Shown here: positions 34,965-42,920 of the stretch, in pieces
Position numbering within the stretch: the stretch's first letter is position 1
How the letters are laid out: each line of letters starts with the position of its first letter
Source of the DNA: Chlorogloeopsis fritschii PCC 6912
Lineage (GTDB): Bacteria > Cyanobacteriota > Cyanobacteriia > Cyanobacteriales > Nostocaceae
Length of the DNA: 42,920 bases
NCBI RefSeq assembly: GCF_000317285.1
Contig: NZ_AJLN01000102.1
Span: 1 to 42,920 of the forward strand
Reading direction: 5' to 3'
Program-made: the position numbers and the translations under genes
The notes under the pieces: generated by a model
Database searches by the model: none
Told to the model about the DNA's origin: nothing
What the model saw: the letters and a program-made list of their open reading frames with translations, nothing else

Positions 34965-35246
34965 TCATCTATTTGTTGGTATCTTTGTCTGCCAAACATC
35001 TTCAAATTCTGCTTTTGTAATTTCAAATTCTTGCATCTCCTCTTTACCTATTGGTTTATCACAAAGCATTCCATAATCATCCCAAAAATGAGCTTTATCG
35101 TAAAATAAAACATTTCCGTTTTCATACACTTCTATCTGCCGAGTTGCGTAGAAATTATCACGAATTTCAAAAAAGTAAGTACTAGTACCCCAAGCATCGA
35201 ATTCCCCACCTAAGGGTTCATCCCAAAACCATTTGTAATATTTCAT
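34965..35246 (-). CDS. Small uncharacterised protein (DUF6881-like)
   Basis: 93 residues, acidic and aromatic-rich (MKYYKWFWDEP, ATRQIEVYENGNVLFYDKA). The pattern of a short strand-rich protein with RxIEVYxNGxxxxY resembles the DUF6881 family, often encoded near mobile or toxin-type genes; the match is from memory and tentative. It stands alone, convergent with the methyltransferase gene. Confidence 0.65.
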   Translation of the reverse strand: MKYYKWFWDEPLGGEFDAWGTSTYFFEIRDNFYATRQIEVYENGNVLFYDKAHFWDDYGMLCDKPIGKEEMQEFEITKAEFEDVWQTKIPTNR

Positions 35247-35470
35247 ACGTTTCTCAATTTACATCTTACTAAAAATCATACTTGAAATTATCTGTCATTG
35301 ATATCTGCTTAATTTTATCTTTCTTCTTACAACCAATGGGTAGTGTGATATCCAGGTACTCCGGAGGCTAAAGCCTTACCTTCGTCTACAAAATATAATT
35401 AAAATTTAAACTCTATTGCTAAAGAATACTTTAGAAATACTATTTAATAAAACATAACTTATTTCAACAC

Positions 35471-35917
35471 TTATTGTTGTGAGCGCTCATGCAATATTTC
35501 TCGAACTTCCATTAAAATTATTCCTAACATATTTTTACCACTACCATTAGCACCACAACCCCAATAAAAATCAATCGGGGAATTTTCTACAATTTCTTCA
35601 TCACCTGTAGAAAGTAAAATTTCTCGAATATCAGTATGGATTTCAAACTTGCGTAACACTGCTTTTCGCATAATATCGTCTTTGACTTGTTCCCAGTCTG
35701 CACGCAAGGGGCGCTTCCGATCTCGTCCCATTCTCGCTGCATCCTTTGGTGTTTTTGCAAGACGAATTTCTTCTAAATGGGGTGTTTCAACAAATTTTTG
35801 GGCTTGAAAATAGTGTTCGCTCGTATACCAATATAAACTATCTAACTCGAAGCCGTGGTATGAGAAATTAGAGAAACAGCCATATTGTTCGCGAGTGTTA
35901 TAAAAATAGATTGTCAT
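35471..35917 (-). CDS. NADAR-family protein (YbiA-like)
   Basis: 148 residues from the ATG at 35917 (MTIYFYNTREQYGCFSNFS); the frame extends 13 codons upstream but the family starts here. Seen: SEHYFQAQKF, the Trp-rich middle ADWEQVKDDIMRKAVLRKF, and a C-terminal YWGCGANGSGKNMLGIIL, all typical of NADAR/YbiA. Family members act on ADP-ribose-linked or riboflavin-precursor N-glycosides, and some reverse guanine ADP-ribosylation of DNA (DarT-type systems). No DarT-like gene is adjacent. AT-rich surroundings suggest an accessory gene. Confidence 0.87.
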   Translation of the reverse strand: MTIYFYNTREQYGCFSNFSYHGFELDSLYWYTSEHYFQAQKFVETPHLEEIRLAKTPKDAARMGRDRKRPLRADWEQVKDDIMRKAVLRKFEIHTDIREILLSTGDEEIVENSPIDFYWGCGANGSGKNMLGIILMEVREILHERSQQ

Positions 35918-36189
35918 ATAGTCGTATTTTTGTTGTCTGAAAATTTTATTTATCAATCAATAGATTGTATTTAGGTATATTATTTGATAATTTAATATAT
36001 GTCTTCTGTAAGACTACTAATATTGTAAATAAAAGTTAAGAATTACCATTAGCAAAAGAATGATGTCGTGGCGTGATGCATCTAAATCGTGCAACAGAAA
36101 AAGTTCGTAAGTGAAGAGAAAAGTAAACTGTTTGTAACCACGACTTCTCCCAAACTCTCTTTTGAGAGCAACTCCTGAGCGGGAAAAAT

Positions 36190-36543
36190 TTATTTAAGAG
36201 TTTTGTCACTATTTGTGAAGTCTCTAGGTTCATAATAACGGCAATTCTCACACGGGCCATTGGGATTAACGGCACAGCGCAAATACCCAGAACGAGCATT
36301 ATATCGACAGCTAATATCGCCAATCAGGTAACCCACTCCTTCTAGGTAATAGCGATCGCCCTCATCGGTTCTGGTATGTATCCGAAACTGCTCCATCGGC
36401 AAAGCTACAGCAGTACGTCTGAGCAGCAAACGTGTTCTATTCCGGGTTTTACGCATCAACCACAGCGAGAATAGAGACGGCAAGAAACCGATGGCAATTA
36501 CCAAAAGTGTCTTTAACACCTTCTGTTTACCTCTTTTATGCAC
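36190..36543 (-). CDS. Small cyanobacterial membrane-anchored protein (DUF6464-like)
   Basis: 117 residues: one N-terminal membrane helix (about 10-29), a basic segment (RKTRNRTRLLLRR), then a compact domain with GYLIGDISCRYNARSGYLRC and a Cys-rich end CAVNPNGPCENCRYYEP. The four cysteines (78-100 region) could bind a metal or cluster. It resembles a cyanobacteria-restricted family annotated DUF6464; function unknown. Confidence 0.75.
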   Translation of the reverse strand: MHKRGKQKVLKTLLVIAIGFLPSLFSLWLMRKTRNRTRLLLRRTAVALPMEQFRIHTRTDEGDRYYLEGVGYLIGDISCRYNARSGYLRCAVNPNGPCENCRYYEPRDFTNSDKTLK

Positions 36544-36997
36544 TTATATCCTCTCTGGTGTTGCATTCTCTGACGAGAGTGCAATCAGGTAGTTTTGCTA
36601 CTACAGTGTGGAGTCAAGGCAAGAGAAAGAATGCTTGCTACCACATAGATTCAGCATAACCGTTACAGCCCAAATAGGGAGTTTTAGACATATGTTTAGT
36701 TATTTAAGATTTGTTTCCTACTGCTCCAAAAAGTGCCATCTATACTGTAAGTACACAACTGAAAATATGGGCTAGAGATTAGAAACTGAGGACTAGATAA
36801 AAGTATTTTTTGATACATTATGCCTTTTTACTTAGATTGCTAGTAATAAAATACTTTATATACTTCAGTATATAACTCTGTATATCAATTCTTTATGAAG
36901 AAAAAGTTTAATTATTTAAGAGTAGATTGATACTCTTGTTGAGTAGAGTTAAGCTAATGAAAATATAACTACGCTATTTTTGAAACTTAAACTTAGA
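36544..36997. other. Intergenic region between divergent genes
   Basis: 454 AT-rich bp. An imperfect inverted repeat TTGCATTCTC/GAGAGTGCAA (36561-36570/36575-36584) lies 18 bp upstream of the DUF6464-like start and could be an operator or leader hairpin. Nothing else stands out, and no ribosome site clearly precedes the plus-strand gene. Confidence 0.45.
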
Positions 36998-38320
36998 ATG
37001 ACCGCAAATAGTTTACAAAGTATTCATGATGAACAGCCTCTTTTTAAAGAGAAATTAAAAAATTCAGATATACAAGTTGTACAGGAGAAAATTTACATTT
37101 TTTTGATCGAAATTGTAAAAGTATGGTCTCCTGAAGATGTTTTGCGGGAATTTAAACGTTTATTTCTAGAAAATTTGGATTCAGTAAGTTTAGATTCTGC
37201 ACCAGGAATCTATAGGCTTTTGAATCTTATTGATAATGAGCAAGATTTTCGCAACACTCTTAAACGTTGTTGCTATATATTAGTGAATAATTGGGAAAAT
37301 CATCGCAAATATAAATACATTCAAGAACTAGTTCAACTTTTTATTGACTATAAATCAAACAGACAAGAAAAAAATAATAGAAAAAATAGTATTCACCGAA
37401 ACTGGATCAAAAATTTTATTAAAAGTCAGGATTTTCAAGAACTCAAATTATTTGCCTCTAGAAATGAAGATAAAACTAAAAATCACTGGAGCAATCGCTA
37501 TACTTCTTATTTATTAGTAGCTCAATCTGTCGATAACAATAATTCTCAAGAACAACAAGAAGCAGCAAGAAAAGCTTCCAAACAACTAAAAGATAAATAT
37601 AAATTTGAGCTAGCAATGTATATTGCTCGTTCTCAGTCCAATACTTCTGGTAAAACACGCTACCAAAATCCAAGTATATTGGGAGATGAGTTGTTACGTT
37701 TAATCAAAGCAATTGTTGTCAAAAAAGGTGTCTTCAGTTACGAGAATATTGCTAATATATTTCTGAAACAAACTGCAAATCAAACTTTTAGTAGTTTTAA
37801 AAAAAGTTTACAAAAATATCTAATTTTTTCTGTTCAACAACAACAGTTTATAGAAACCTTAAACCAACAACTATTAGATAAAATATTGAGTTGGAAGTCA
37901 GAATATGATGAAGATATTATCGATAAAGACTTATTATTAAGAACTTGTAATCGAGTTATTGATTATCTCACAATAGAAAATAAGCAAGAACCTTCACCTT
38001 TGTTTGTTTTATTACTTTCCCAAGGACATCCTCTAACTTTAGTAATTGTATTACTGAAAATTATTTTCATTTGTCCAAATTCTCGCAGTCATCTAGAAGC
38101 TCGTATAGCTCATTTAATTCGTCACTATGAACAGCATTCAGAAGAAGAATGTAAGTGGTTGATAAATTTTATTGAAATTTTTAGGATTACATTTGCTATT
38201 TATGCAGAAAATGTTGAGTATAACTTGATTAAGGTTGAAGAAGATCAGCACGCTTGCGAACCCCAGTTTAACCCGGATGCTTACCGTGTGTTTTCTCAAT
38301 TAAAGGCAGATGCACAATAA
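36998..38320 (+). CDS. Uncharacterised alpha-helical protein, 440 residues
   Basis: I do not recognise this protein. It begins MTANSLQSIHDEQPLFKEK when started at the ATG at 36998; an upstream TTG at 36980 adds six residues. It is rich in Lys, Asn, Gln and Glu and predicted mostly helical, with a polar basic middle (YKSNRQEKNNRKNSIHRNW, about 120-138) and a hydrophobic stretch near LSQGHPLTLVIVLLKIIF (about 343-360). No catalytic motif, signal peptide or clear transmembrane helix was found. The DNA is more AT-rich than the metabolic genes of the window, hinting at an accessory or lineage-specific gene. A CCCCGA palindrome follows it. Confidence 0.7.
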   Translation: MTANSLQSIHDEQPLFKEKLKNSDIQVVQEKIYIFLIEIVKVWSPEDVLREFKRLFLENLDSVSLDSAPGIYRLLNLIDNEQDFRNTLKRCCYILVNNWENHRKYKYIQELVQLFIDYKSNRQEKNNRKNSIHRNWIKNFIKSQDFQELKLFASRNEDKTKNHWSNRYTSYLLVAQSVDNNNSQEQQEAARKASKQLKDKYKFELAMYIARSQSNTSGKTRYQNPSILGDELLRLIKAIVVKKGVFSYENIANIFLKQTANQTFSSFKKSLQKYLIFSVQQQQFIETLNQQLLDKILSWKSEYDEDIIDKDLLLRTCNRVIDYLTIENKQEPSPLFVLLLSQGHPLTLVIVLLKIIFICPNSRSHLEARIAHLIRHYEQHSEEECKWLINFIEIFRITFAIYAENVEYNLIKVEEDQHACEPQFNPDAYRVFSQLKADAQ

Positions 38321-38368
38321 GAAAGAAGACACACAGATGCAGGGAAGATTAATGAAATGCTTTCTAAA

Positions 38369-38396
38369 ATCCCCGATTTTTTAGAAAAGTTGGGGA
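38369..38396. repeat. CCCCGA palindrome, degenerate copy
   Basis: ATCCCCGATTTTTTAG is followed by the imperfect inverse AAAAGTTGGGGAT, then a T-rich run. It is a degenerate relative of the elements at 39427 and 41144, and lies between the convergent 440-residue and YbhN-type genes, where it could terminate transcription. Confidence 0.65.
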
Positions 38397-38410
38397 TCTG
38401 TATTTTTTGT

Positions 38411-39325
38411 TTATTCAAAGAAGCGCTCGTCTAGAGAAGCTAGAACTGCACCACTAGTTTCAGCTACAATACTGATCAATCGATATACACCTGTTGCACT
38501 TATTACTACCGCCACAGGAAAATAATTCTGTAATAGTGCGATCGCTGTTGTTTCAAACACACCTAACCCACCCGGCGCACCCGGAACAACTAAGCCTAGC
38601 AACCAAGCAAAACTAAAAGCCCCCAGCAATACAGGAATTTGACTCCAATTCAAAGGACTCAGGGCATATAAAGTTAAAATAAACCCACTACTACGCAATC
38701 CCAAAAAACCTAATTCTCCTAATAAAGGTTGCAGGGGATAGTTTTTCATGCCTAAATTAACATTTGAGGTAGCAGTATCAGATTTTTTGGTTTTCAAACG
38801 GTGCAACAGGCGAATTAATGGGTTCAAAAAACGGGGATGAATCGCACAAAGCACTAAAACCAAACCAATTATTTGCACTACTCGTACAGTCGTACTCGTA
38901 TTAATTGTAACTACAAAACCGCCAAGCAAGACAATAATTAAAGCTGCTGCTGCCATTAGTAATGGTTCTAGTAATACGCTAAGAGTAGCTGCACTAGTCG
39001 AAATATTTGCATTTTTCGCTGCCATAATTCGCCCGTAATAATGCCAAACATTTCCAGGCAAATACTTAGCAATGTTAGTTTTTAAATAAACATAGATAAA
39101 CAAAGAAGACTGCACAGATTGATTTAAATCTTTGAGAATCCAAGTCCATATCCAACCAGCCCAAGTATGCGCCAGTAAAGTGACACCCGTAGCGATCGCG
39201 ATAATTGCCCATCCTGCGGCATCGATGTGAATGGCAGAAATTTCTTGCCAGTTATTTTTTAAAGCTGTCGCCAAAAAAAATAATGTTCCACCCAAAATTA
39301 GCCAGCGTAAAATTTTCTTGATCAT
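38411..39325 (-). CDS. YbhN/UPF0104-type integral membrane protein (flippase-like domain)
   Basis: 304 residues with about eight hydrophobic helices. Seen: KYLPGNVWHYYGR (a hallmark of the lysylphosphatidylglycerol-synthase-like transmembrane family) and the C-terminal GLVVPGAPGGLGVFETTAIALL. The family includes the flippase half of MprF and proteins of lipid or glycan transport. No soluble synthetase domain is attached, so it is the membrane part alone. Substrate unknown. Confidence 0.86.
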   Translation of the reverse strand: MIKKILRWLILGGTLFFLATALKNNWQEISAIHIDAAGWAIIAIATGVTLLAHTWAGWIWTWILKDLNQSVQSSLFIYVYLKTNIAKYLPGNVWHYYGRIMAAKNANISTSAATLSVLLEPLLMAAAALIIVLLGGFVVTINTSTTVRVVQIIGLVLVLCAIHPRFLNPLIRLLHRLKTKKSDTATSNVNLGMKNYPLQPLLGELGFLGLRSSGFILTLYALSPLNWSQIPVLLGAFSFAWLLGLVVPGAPGGLGVFETTAIALLQNYFPVAVVISATGVYRLISIVAETSGAVLASLDERFFE

Positions 39326-39840
39326 TGTGGTGATTTAACTGAGCAGCGACTCTTATAGTTGAACACCTCAAATCATATGTTATGTCAGTAATATTTCCCA
39401 AACTTTTCATGGGTATAGCAGTATCAAGATCCCCGACTTCTTAAAGAAGTCGGGAATCTGCGCATCTCGATTTTCACATTTGAAATAAATATAAAAAATA
39501 TATTCTTTTAAAATTTTTGCTCTCATTCTTACTCGTTATTGACAATTTTTCAGCAAACTTCTCAGTTAAGTCATAACATTAATTTTAATAATTTAAGATT
39601 CAATAACTAACATCAAAAGTTAATTATATAAACTTATATCTCTCTTAAGTAAGAGAAAAATAACACTCTATTACAACCGAGAATGTGACTTCGGCTAGAG
39701 GAAAAGTTTCCTTTTTATTACGTATTCTTAAAAATCGATTGTTGTTTCTAATCAATTAAATCCAGCAAGAAAATTTTGGCTGGCTGAATCATAATAAAAT
39801 CTCAGCGCTGAAGCTTGTTTGGAGTATAAAGGAGGAATTG
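39326..39840. promoter_or_regulatory. Intergenic region with a CCCCGA palindrome
   Basis: 515 AT-rich bp between divergent genes. A 33-bp near-perfect palindrome (39427-39459; AGATCCCCGACTTCTT and its inverse) is nearer the YbhN-type gene. GGAGG at 39831-39835 is the strong ribosome site of the first lipoprotein gene. The rest has no visible gene. Confidence 0.6.
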
Positions 39841-40377
39841 GTGAACAGTTTAACTGCTCTTTTAAAGAAACTGCAAATTCGCCAGATATTAACTGTGTTT
39901 TTGGCAGGATTATTGTTGATAGTTAGTACTGCTTGTAGTAAGCCATACCCTAACGCAGCAAATCCCAATAACCCACCCGTGCAAGCTGGTGGCGCAAATA
40001 ATCCCTACAAAAATGGTGGAGACAAGTACACAAACTTGAAAATGTCCAAGTCTGGACGCGATCAAGCTAGTTTGCAGCTAAATTCACAACAACTAATTGC
40101 TGCCACCAATAGCGAAGAACTGCTTTATCCAGGTGCAGAAACTCCTGTAGGCAGAGCATACAAAGAAGGTGAATTGCCAATCAAATCTGAAAAAGATTTT
40201 CAAAAGTCTGAGCCTGGTGGACAAATTCAATACGAATCCAATGTAGGCGAAAGAGTTAAAGACAGACTTGAGACTGTTAAAGAGGCAGTTCAAGAAGCCT
40301 CTGGTTTTTTGAAAGAAAAAGCAGATGAGGCTGGTGCTAGACCTGAATTACAAAAAAATCCAGCTGTGGGTAGATAG
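39841..40377 (+). CDS. Small lipoprotein, paralogue 1
   Basis: 178 residues from GTG at 39841 (GGAGG 5 nt upstream; a TTG three bases earlier is less well placed). N-terminal module KKLQIRQILTVFLAGLLL followed by STAC with Cys32 as the likely lipidation site; this aligns position for position with the next gene. The mature part is hydrophilic, Asn/Pro/Gly-rich, ending in an amphipathic helix (RVKDRLETVKEAVQEASGFL). It looks like an LEA-like or stress-type extracytoplasmic lipoprotein. Function unknown. Confidence 0.8.
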   Translation: MNSLTALLKKLQIRQILTVFLAGLLLIVSTACSKPYPNAANPNNPPVQAGGANNPYKNGGDKYTNLKMSKSGRDQASLQLNSQQLIAATNSEELLYPGAETPVGRAYKEGELPIKSEKDFQKSEPGGQIQYESNVGERVKDRLETVKEAVQEASGFLKEKADEAGARPELQKNPAVGR

Positions 40378-40507
40378 CAAATAAAGGTAAGTAATTTTTT
40401 GTCCCAACTTTTCAGATTTAATGCTAATCCAAAATCTCAAATTTCAAGATTTTGAATTGGTAATGCTTAACTTTTAACTTCGTCAAATAACTGCAAGGAG
40501 TTGCATA

Positions 40508-41080
40508 ATGAACAAAGTAATTACTTGGATCAAAAAAGTGAACCTACGCCAAATTCTCCTGGTTTTTGTAGCAGGAATTCTACTATTCTTTACCCAAGCT
40601 TGTAATAGCGCTGGTGCAACACTGCCCGGACAAAATGGTGTACAGCCCCGCCAAGCTTCCCAGCCTGGCGTTAGACCTAATTCGGAACTGTATGTTCCCA
40701 AAGGGGATAATGTCCTCAATCCTCCTGAAGGCGGAATGAACAACTTTAGCGATAGCGATGTAGATCCCAGATCCAAGGGAGCAGCTAGCCAAGCAAAAGC
40801 AAGAGCTGAGTTTCTCAAGGAAAATTCTGAACAATTGCAATCAGAAAGGCAATCAAGCAACCCATCTGAACTCGTTCGTCGGGTTGGTTCAGATGCAGGA
40901 AAATTAGGCAGAAATATTCAGCAGAAAGCTGAAGATGTAGGAGAAAAAGCTCAAGGAACTGCTGAAGACTTTGCTAGAGGAACCAGAAAAGGGCTTGAAA
41001 ATATCAAGGAAAACGCCCAAGATGCTGGTAGCTACGCAAAAGAAGTTGGTAGAGACACTGTTGGCAATCCACGCAGCTAA
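40508..41080 (+). CDS. Small lipoprotein with LEA-like helical tail, paralogue 2
   Basis: 190 residues, CAAGGAG about 7 nt before the ATG. It shares the N-terminal module KK-x3-RQIL-x-VF-x-AG-x-LL with the previous gene and has Cys32 (TQAC) as the probable lipid attachment site. A disordered linker is followed by a long Lys/Glu/Ala helix (GRNIQQKAEDVGEKAQGTAE and onward, about 133-185) with 11-residue periodicity as in LEA_4 proteins. It is probably co-transcribed with its paralogue and exported, perhaps for envelope protection under dehydration or salt. A terminator-like palindrome follows. Confidence 0.8.
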   Translation: MNKVITWIKKVNLRQILLVFVAGILLFFTQACNSAGATLPGQNGVQPRQASQPGVRPNSELYVPKGDNVLNPPEGGMNNFSDSDVDPRSKGAASQAKARAEFLKENSEQLQSERQSSNPSELVRRVGSDAGKLGRNIQQKAEDVGEKAQGTAEDFARGTRKGLENIKENAQDAGSYAKEVGRDTVGNPRS

Positions 41081-41143
41081 CAGCAATGGAATAAACGCTG
41101 ACTGAAGTAGCTAATAAACTTCTTCCCTAAGTCTGTTTGTTAT

Positions 41144-41176
41144 AGATCCCCGACTTTTTAAAAAAGTCGGGGATCT
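41144..41176. terminator. Perfect 33-bp palindrome, likely bidirectional terminator
   Basis: Arms AGATCCCCGACTTTTT and its exact inverse (16 bp each) around a single A. It lies between the convergent lipoprotein and icd genes, with T/A runs inside the stem, and is the best-preserved of three family members in this window (others at 38369 and 39427). Confidence 0.75.
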
Positions 41177-41213
41177 GAACACTTGCAACCGAAGTCTGAG
41201 GAGTTTAATTTTA

Positions 41214-42635
41214 TTAACTAAAGTGCTTGACGATCGCCTCGGCAAATTCAGAACACTTCAAGGGTTCGACTGGTGGTTCCATTAACCGTGCCAAGTCATA
41301 GGTAACCTGACGGTTGGCGATCGCATCTCCTAAACCTTTCTTAATCAAGTCCGCTGCTTCTTGCCATCCCAAATATTCCAGCATCATCACACCAGACAAA
41401 ATCACCGAGCCAGGATTAACTCTATCCAGCCCTGCGTGTTTTGGTGCCGTACCGTGGGTAGCTTCAAAAACAGCGCATTGATCGCCAATATTAGCACCCG
41501 GCCCCATGCCCAATCCACCAACAATTGCTGCCGCCGCATCAGACAAGTAATCACCATTCAAATTCATCGTCGCCAGGATAGAATATTCATCCGGTCTGGT
41601 TTGGATTTGTTGGAAAATACTATCGGCGATGCGATCGTTTACCATTACTTTGTCTTTCCACTTGCCATTTCCGTGCGTTTCCCAAATTGAATTAAGAACT
41701 GTTTCCACCTCCTTGACAATTTGAGCTTTTTTCTCTTCAGTCAAGGCATCAAACCCAGGATCGATCATCCGGGCGTTTGCTTGTGGAGTCAGATCGGGAT
41801 TTTTTTCTTTGTTGCCCAAAATCCAAGATTCCCGCTCTGTGACGCACTCTTGCCGAAACTCGCTTGTTGCCAGTTCGTAACCCCAATCGCGGAAAGCACC
41901 TTCGGTGTACTTCATAATATTGCCCTTGTGGACTAAAGTCACCATCTGTTTATGCTTGGGTAACTGCAGAGCGTGTTTGATGGCACGCCGTACTAAACGC
42001 TGGGAACCATTTTTACTGATAGGTTTAATACCAATGCCAGAGTCTAGGGGGATTTGCTTTTTACCATGTTCTGGCGTAGCAGGGATGAGTTCTTTGTTGA
42101 GATACTCTATTAAAGTATTGGCAATTTCGCTACCTTGCCGCCACTCAATCCCCAAATAAATGTCTTCCGTATTTTCTCGATAAACAATCACATCGAGTTT
42201 TTCTGGGTTCTTATGAGGAGAAGGCGTACCTGCATAATACCGACAAGGACGCACGCAAGCATAAAGGTCAAAAATTTGCCGTAAAGCAACATTGAGCGAA
42301 CGAATGCCACCGCCGATTGGAGTTGTCAACGGCCCTTTAATAGCAACACCATATTCTTGAATTGCCGTTAAAGTATCCTGTGGTAAATACTGATAAGTAC
42401 CGTATAATTCACAAGCTTCATCACCTGCGTATACCTTGAACCAGCTAATTTTACGCTTGCCCTTGTATGCCACTTCCACAGCAGCATCAAGCACTTTTTG
42501 GGTAGCAGGCCAAATATCAATACCAGTACCGTCGCCGCGAATAAACGGGATAATGGGATTGTCAGGAACAATCGGCTCACCGTTGTTGAAGGTGATTTTT
42601 GATCCAGTTGAGGGGGGGGTAATTTTTTCGTACAT
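41214..42635 (-). CDS. icd: NADP-dependent isocitrate dehydrogenase
   Basis: A 473-residue enzyme decarboxylating isocitrate to 2-oxoglutarate, the carbon skeleton for nitrogen assimilation in cyanobacteria. Seen: the N-terminal [75 protein letters not shown] and the C-terminal [13 protein letters not shown] with GAN(I)GDQ-type cofactor loop. Length fits the cyanobacterial form, longer than the roughly 416-residue E. coli enzyme. AGGAG lies about 8 nt before the ATG. Its promoter must lie in the repeat-rich region upstream. Confidence 0.97.
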   Translation of the reverse strand: MYEKITPPSTGSKITFNNGEPIVPDNPIIPFIRGDGTGIDIWPATQKVLDAAVEVAYKGKRKISWFKVYAGDEACELYGTYQYLPQDTLTAIQEYGVAIKGPLTTPIGGGIRSLNVALRQIFDLYACVRPCRYYAGTPSPHKNPEKLDVIVYRENTEDIYLGIEWRQGSEIANTLIEYLNKELIPATPEHGKKQIPLDSGIGIKPISKNGSQRLVRRAIKHALQLPKHKQMVTLVHKGNIMKYTEGAFRDWGYELATSEFRQECVTERESWILGNKEKNPDLTPQANARMIDPGFDALTEEKKAQIVKEVETVLNSIWETHGNGKWKDKVMVNDRIADSIFQQIQTRPDEYSILATMNLNGDYLSDAAAAIVGGLGMGPGANIGDQCAVFEATHGTAPKHAGLDRVNPGSVILSGVMMLEYLGWQEAADLIKKGLGDAIANRQVTYDLARLMEPPVEPLKCSEFAEAIVKHFS

Positions 42636-42920
42636 TCACACACTCCTGATTGTGACGCAGCGACATCAATAGACTTTGGGCTTTCAGCTTTAATATCTTA
42701 GTGGATAGTGGATAGTGGTAAATCACTAACTACTGTACGGGCGGGTTTAGAAGATAAATCGTCAATTCTAACCCAAAGTTAATCAATAAAACCCGCACGG
42801 CAGTCGCACTCGACGCGCTTAACCCGACGCCAGTTGACGCCAGTCGCTTCAACGGGGGGAACCCTCCGAAGTCGCCTCAACGGGGGGAACCCCCGCACGG
42901 CGCTTCTCTGGGCAACGCGC
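42636..42920. repeat. Repeat-rich upstream region of icd (element copy 4 and GGGGGGAACCC units)
   Basis: GTGGATA heptamers (about 42701-42716) precede copy 4 of the inverted-repeat element (42732-42800; ACTGTACGGGCGGGTTTAG...AAAACCCGCACGG). From 42820 GACGCCAGT modules and two TCAACGGGGGGAACCC hairpin units (about 42849-42893) follow, related to the palindrome at 34100-34142. No gene is seen; the window ends in this repeat. Confidence 0.75.

Noticed and set aside
36036-36323. 95-codon minus-strand frame overlapping the DUF6464-like gene
   Set aside because: It overlaps the 117-residue gene in another frame, has no family features, and its sequence looks like a shadow.
28921-42800. Complete insertion sequence
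   Set aside because: The ~70-bp inverted-repeat copies contain no reading frame and no transposase gene is seen anywhere in the window.

Overview
The window comes from a filamentous, probably heterocyst-forming (Nostocales-type) cyanobacterium. Evidence: many GCGATCGC (HIP1) octamers, several families of heptanucleotide tandem repeats in the intergenic DNA, and cyanobacterial gene types (fused trpEG, type I-beta DAHP synthase, YbhN-type protein, icd). I saw no transposase gene, CRISPR array, tRNA or rRNA.

Region 1 (67-18848, all minus strand) is the notable part. It is a natural-product locus of the bisindole/indolocarbazole type. In transcription order: a REC-AraC response regulator, DAHP synthase, a fused anthranilate synthase TrpEG, TrpC, TrpA, TrpB, TrpD, a flavin L-tryptophan oxidase (VioA/RebO/StaO type), a very large chromopyrrolic-acid-type synthase (VioB/RebD/StaD type), a PHBH-fold FAD monooxygenase (RebC/StaC position), a glutathione-transferase-fold protein and a cytochrome P450 (RebP/StaP position). 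The inferred logic is a private shikimate-to-tryptophan supply line, then oxidation of Trp to the indolepyruvate imine, oxidative dimerisation, P450 aryl-aryl coupling and flavin-dependent finishing. The private pathway lacks trpF. The synthase gene carries an in-frame insertion of about 66 codons made of the same interspersed repeats that fill the GST-P450 spacer. A TATGCAACT/AGTTGCATA inverted repeat overlaps a TTGACA-type promoter in front of the aro-trp genes; one arm recurs upstream of the regulator gene. Halogenase and glycosyltransferase genes are not present, but the cluster runs to the window edge.

Region 2 (19798-26214): an exported MauG/CcpA-like di-haem protein, a terminator, a membrane-anchored seven-bladed WD40 protein with a ferric-reductase-like membrane protein, a long AT-rich gap holding a near-copy of the regulator gene's 3' end, and an HTH-AAA ATPase.

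Region 3 (26215-32709): a zinc-ribbon/pseudokinase-like/PP2C phosphatase, an NfeD-stomatin pair, a Fur-family (Zur-like) regulator divergent from purS-purQ, and a family 4 uracil-DNA glycosylase with a clamp-binding peptide.

Region 4 (32829-42920): a TPR protein, a methyltransferase, small accessory genes (DUF6881-like, NADAR, DUF6464-like), a 440-residue protein of unknown function, a YbhN-type membrane protein, a tandem pair of paralogous small lipoproteins and isocitrate dehydrogenase. Gaps here carry at least two repeat families: a roughly 70-bp inverted-repeat element (four copies, counting one at 28.9 kb) and a 33-bp palindrome (three copies).
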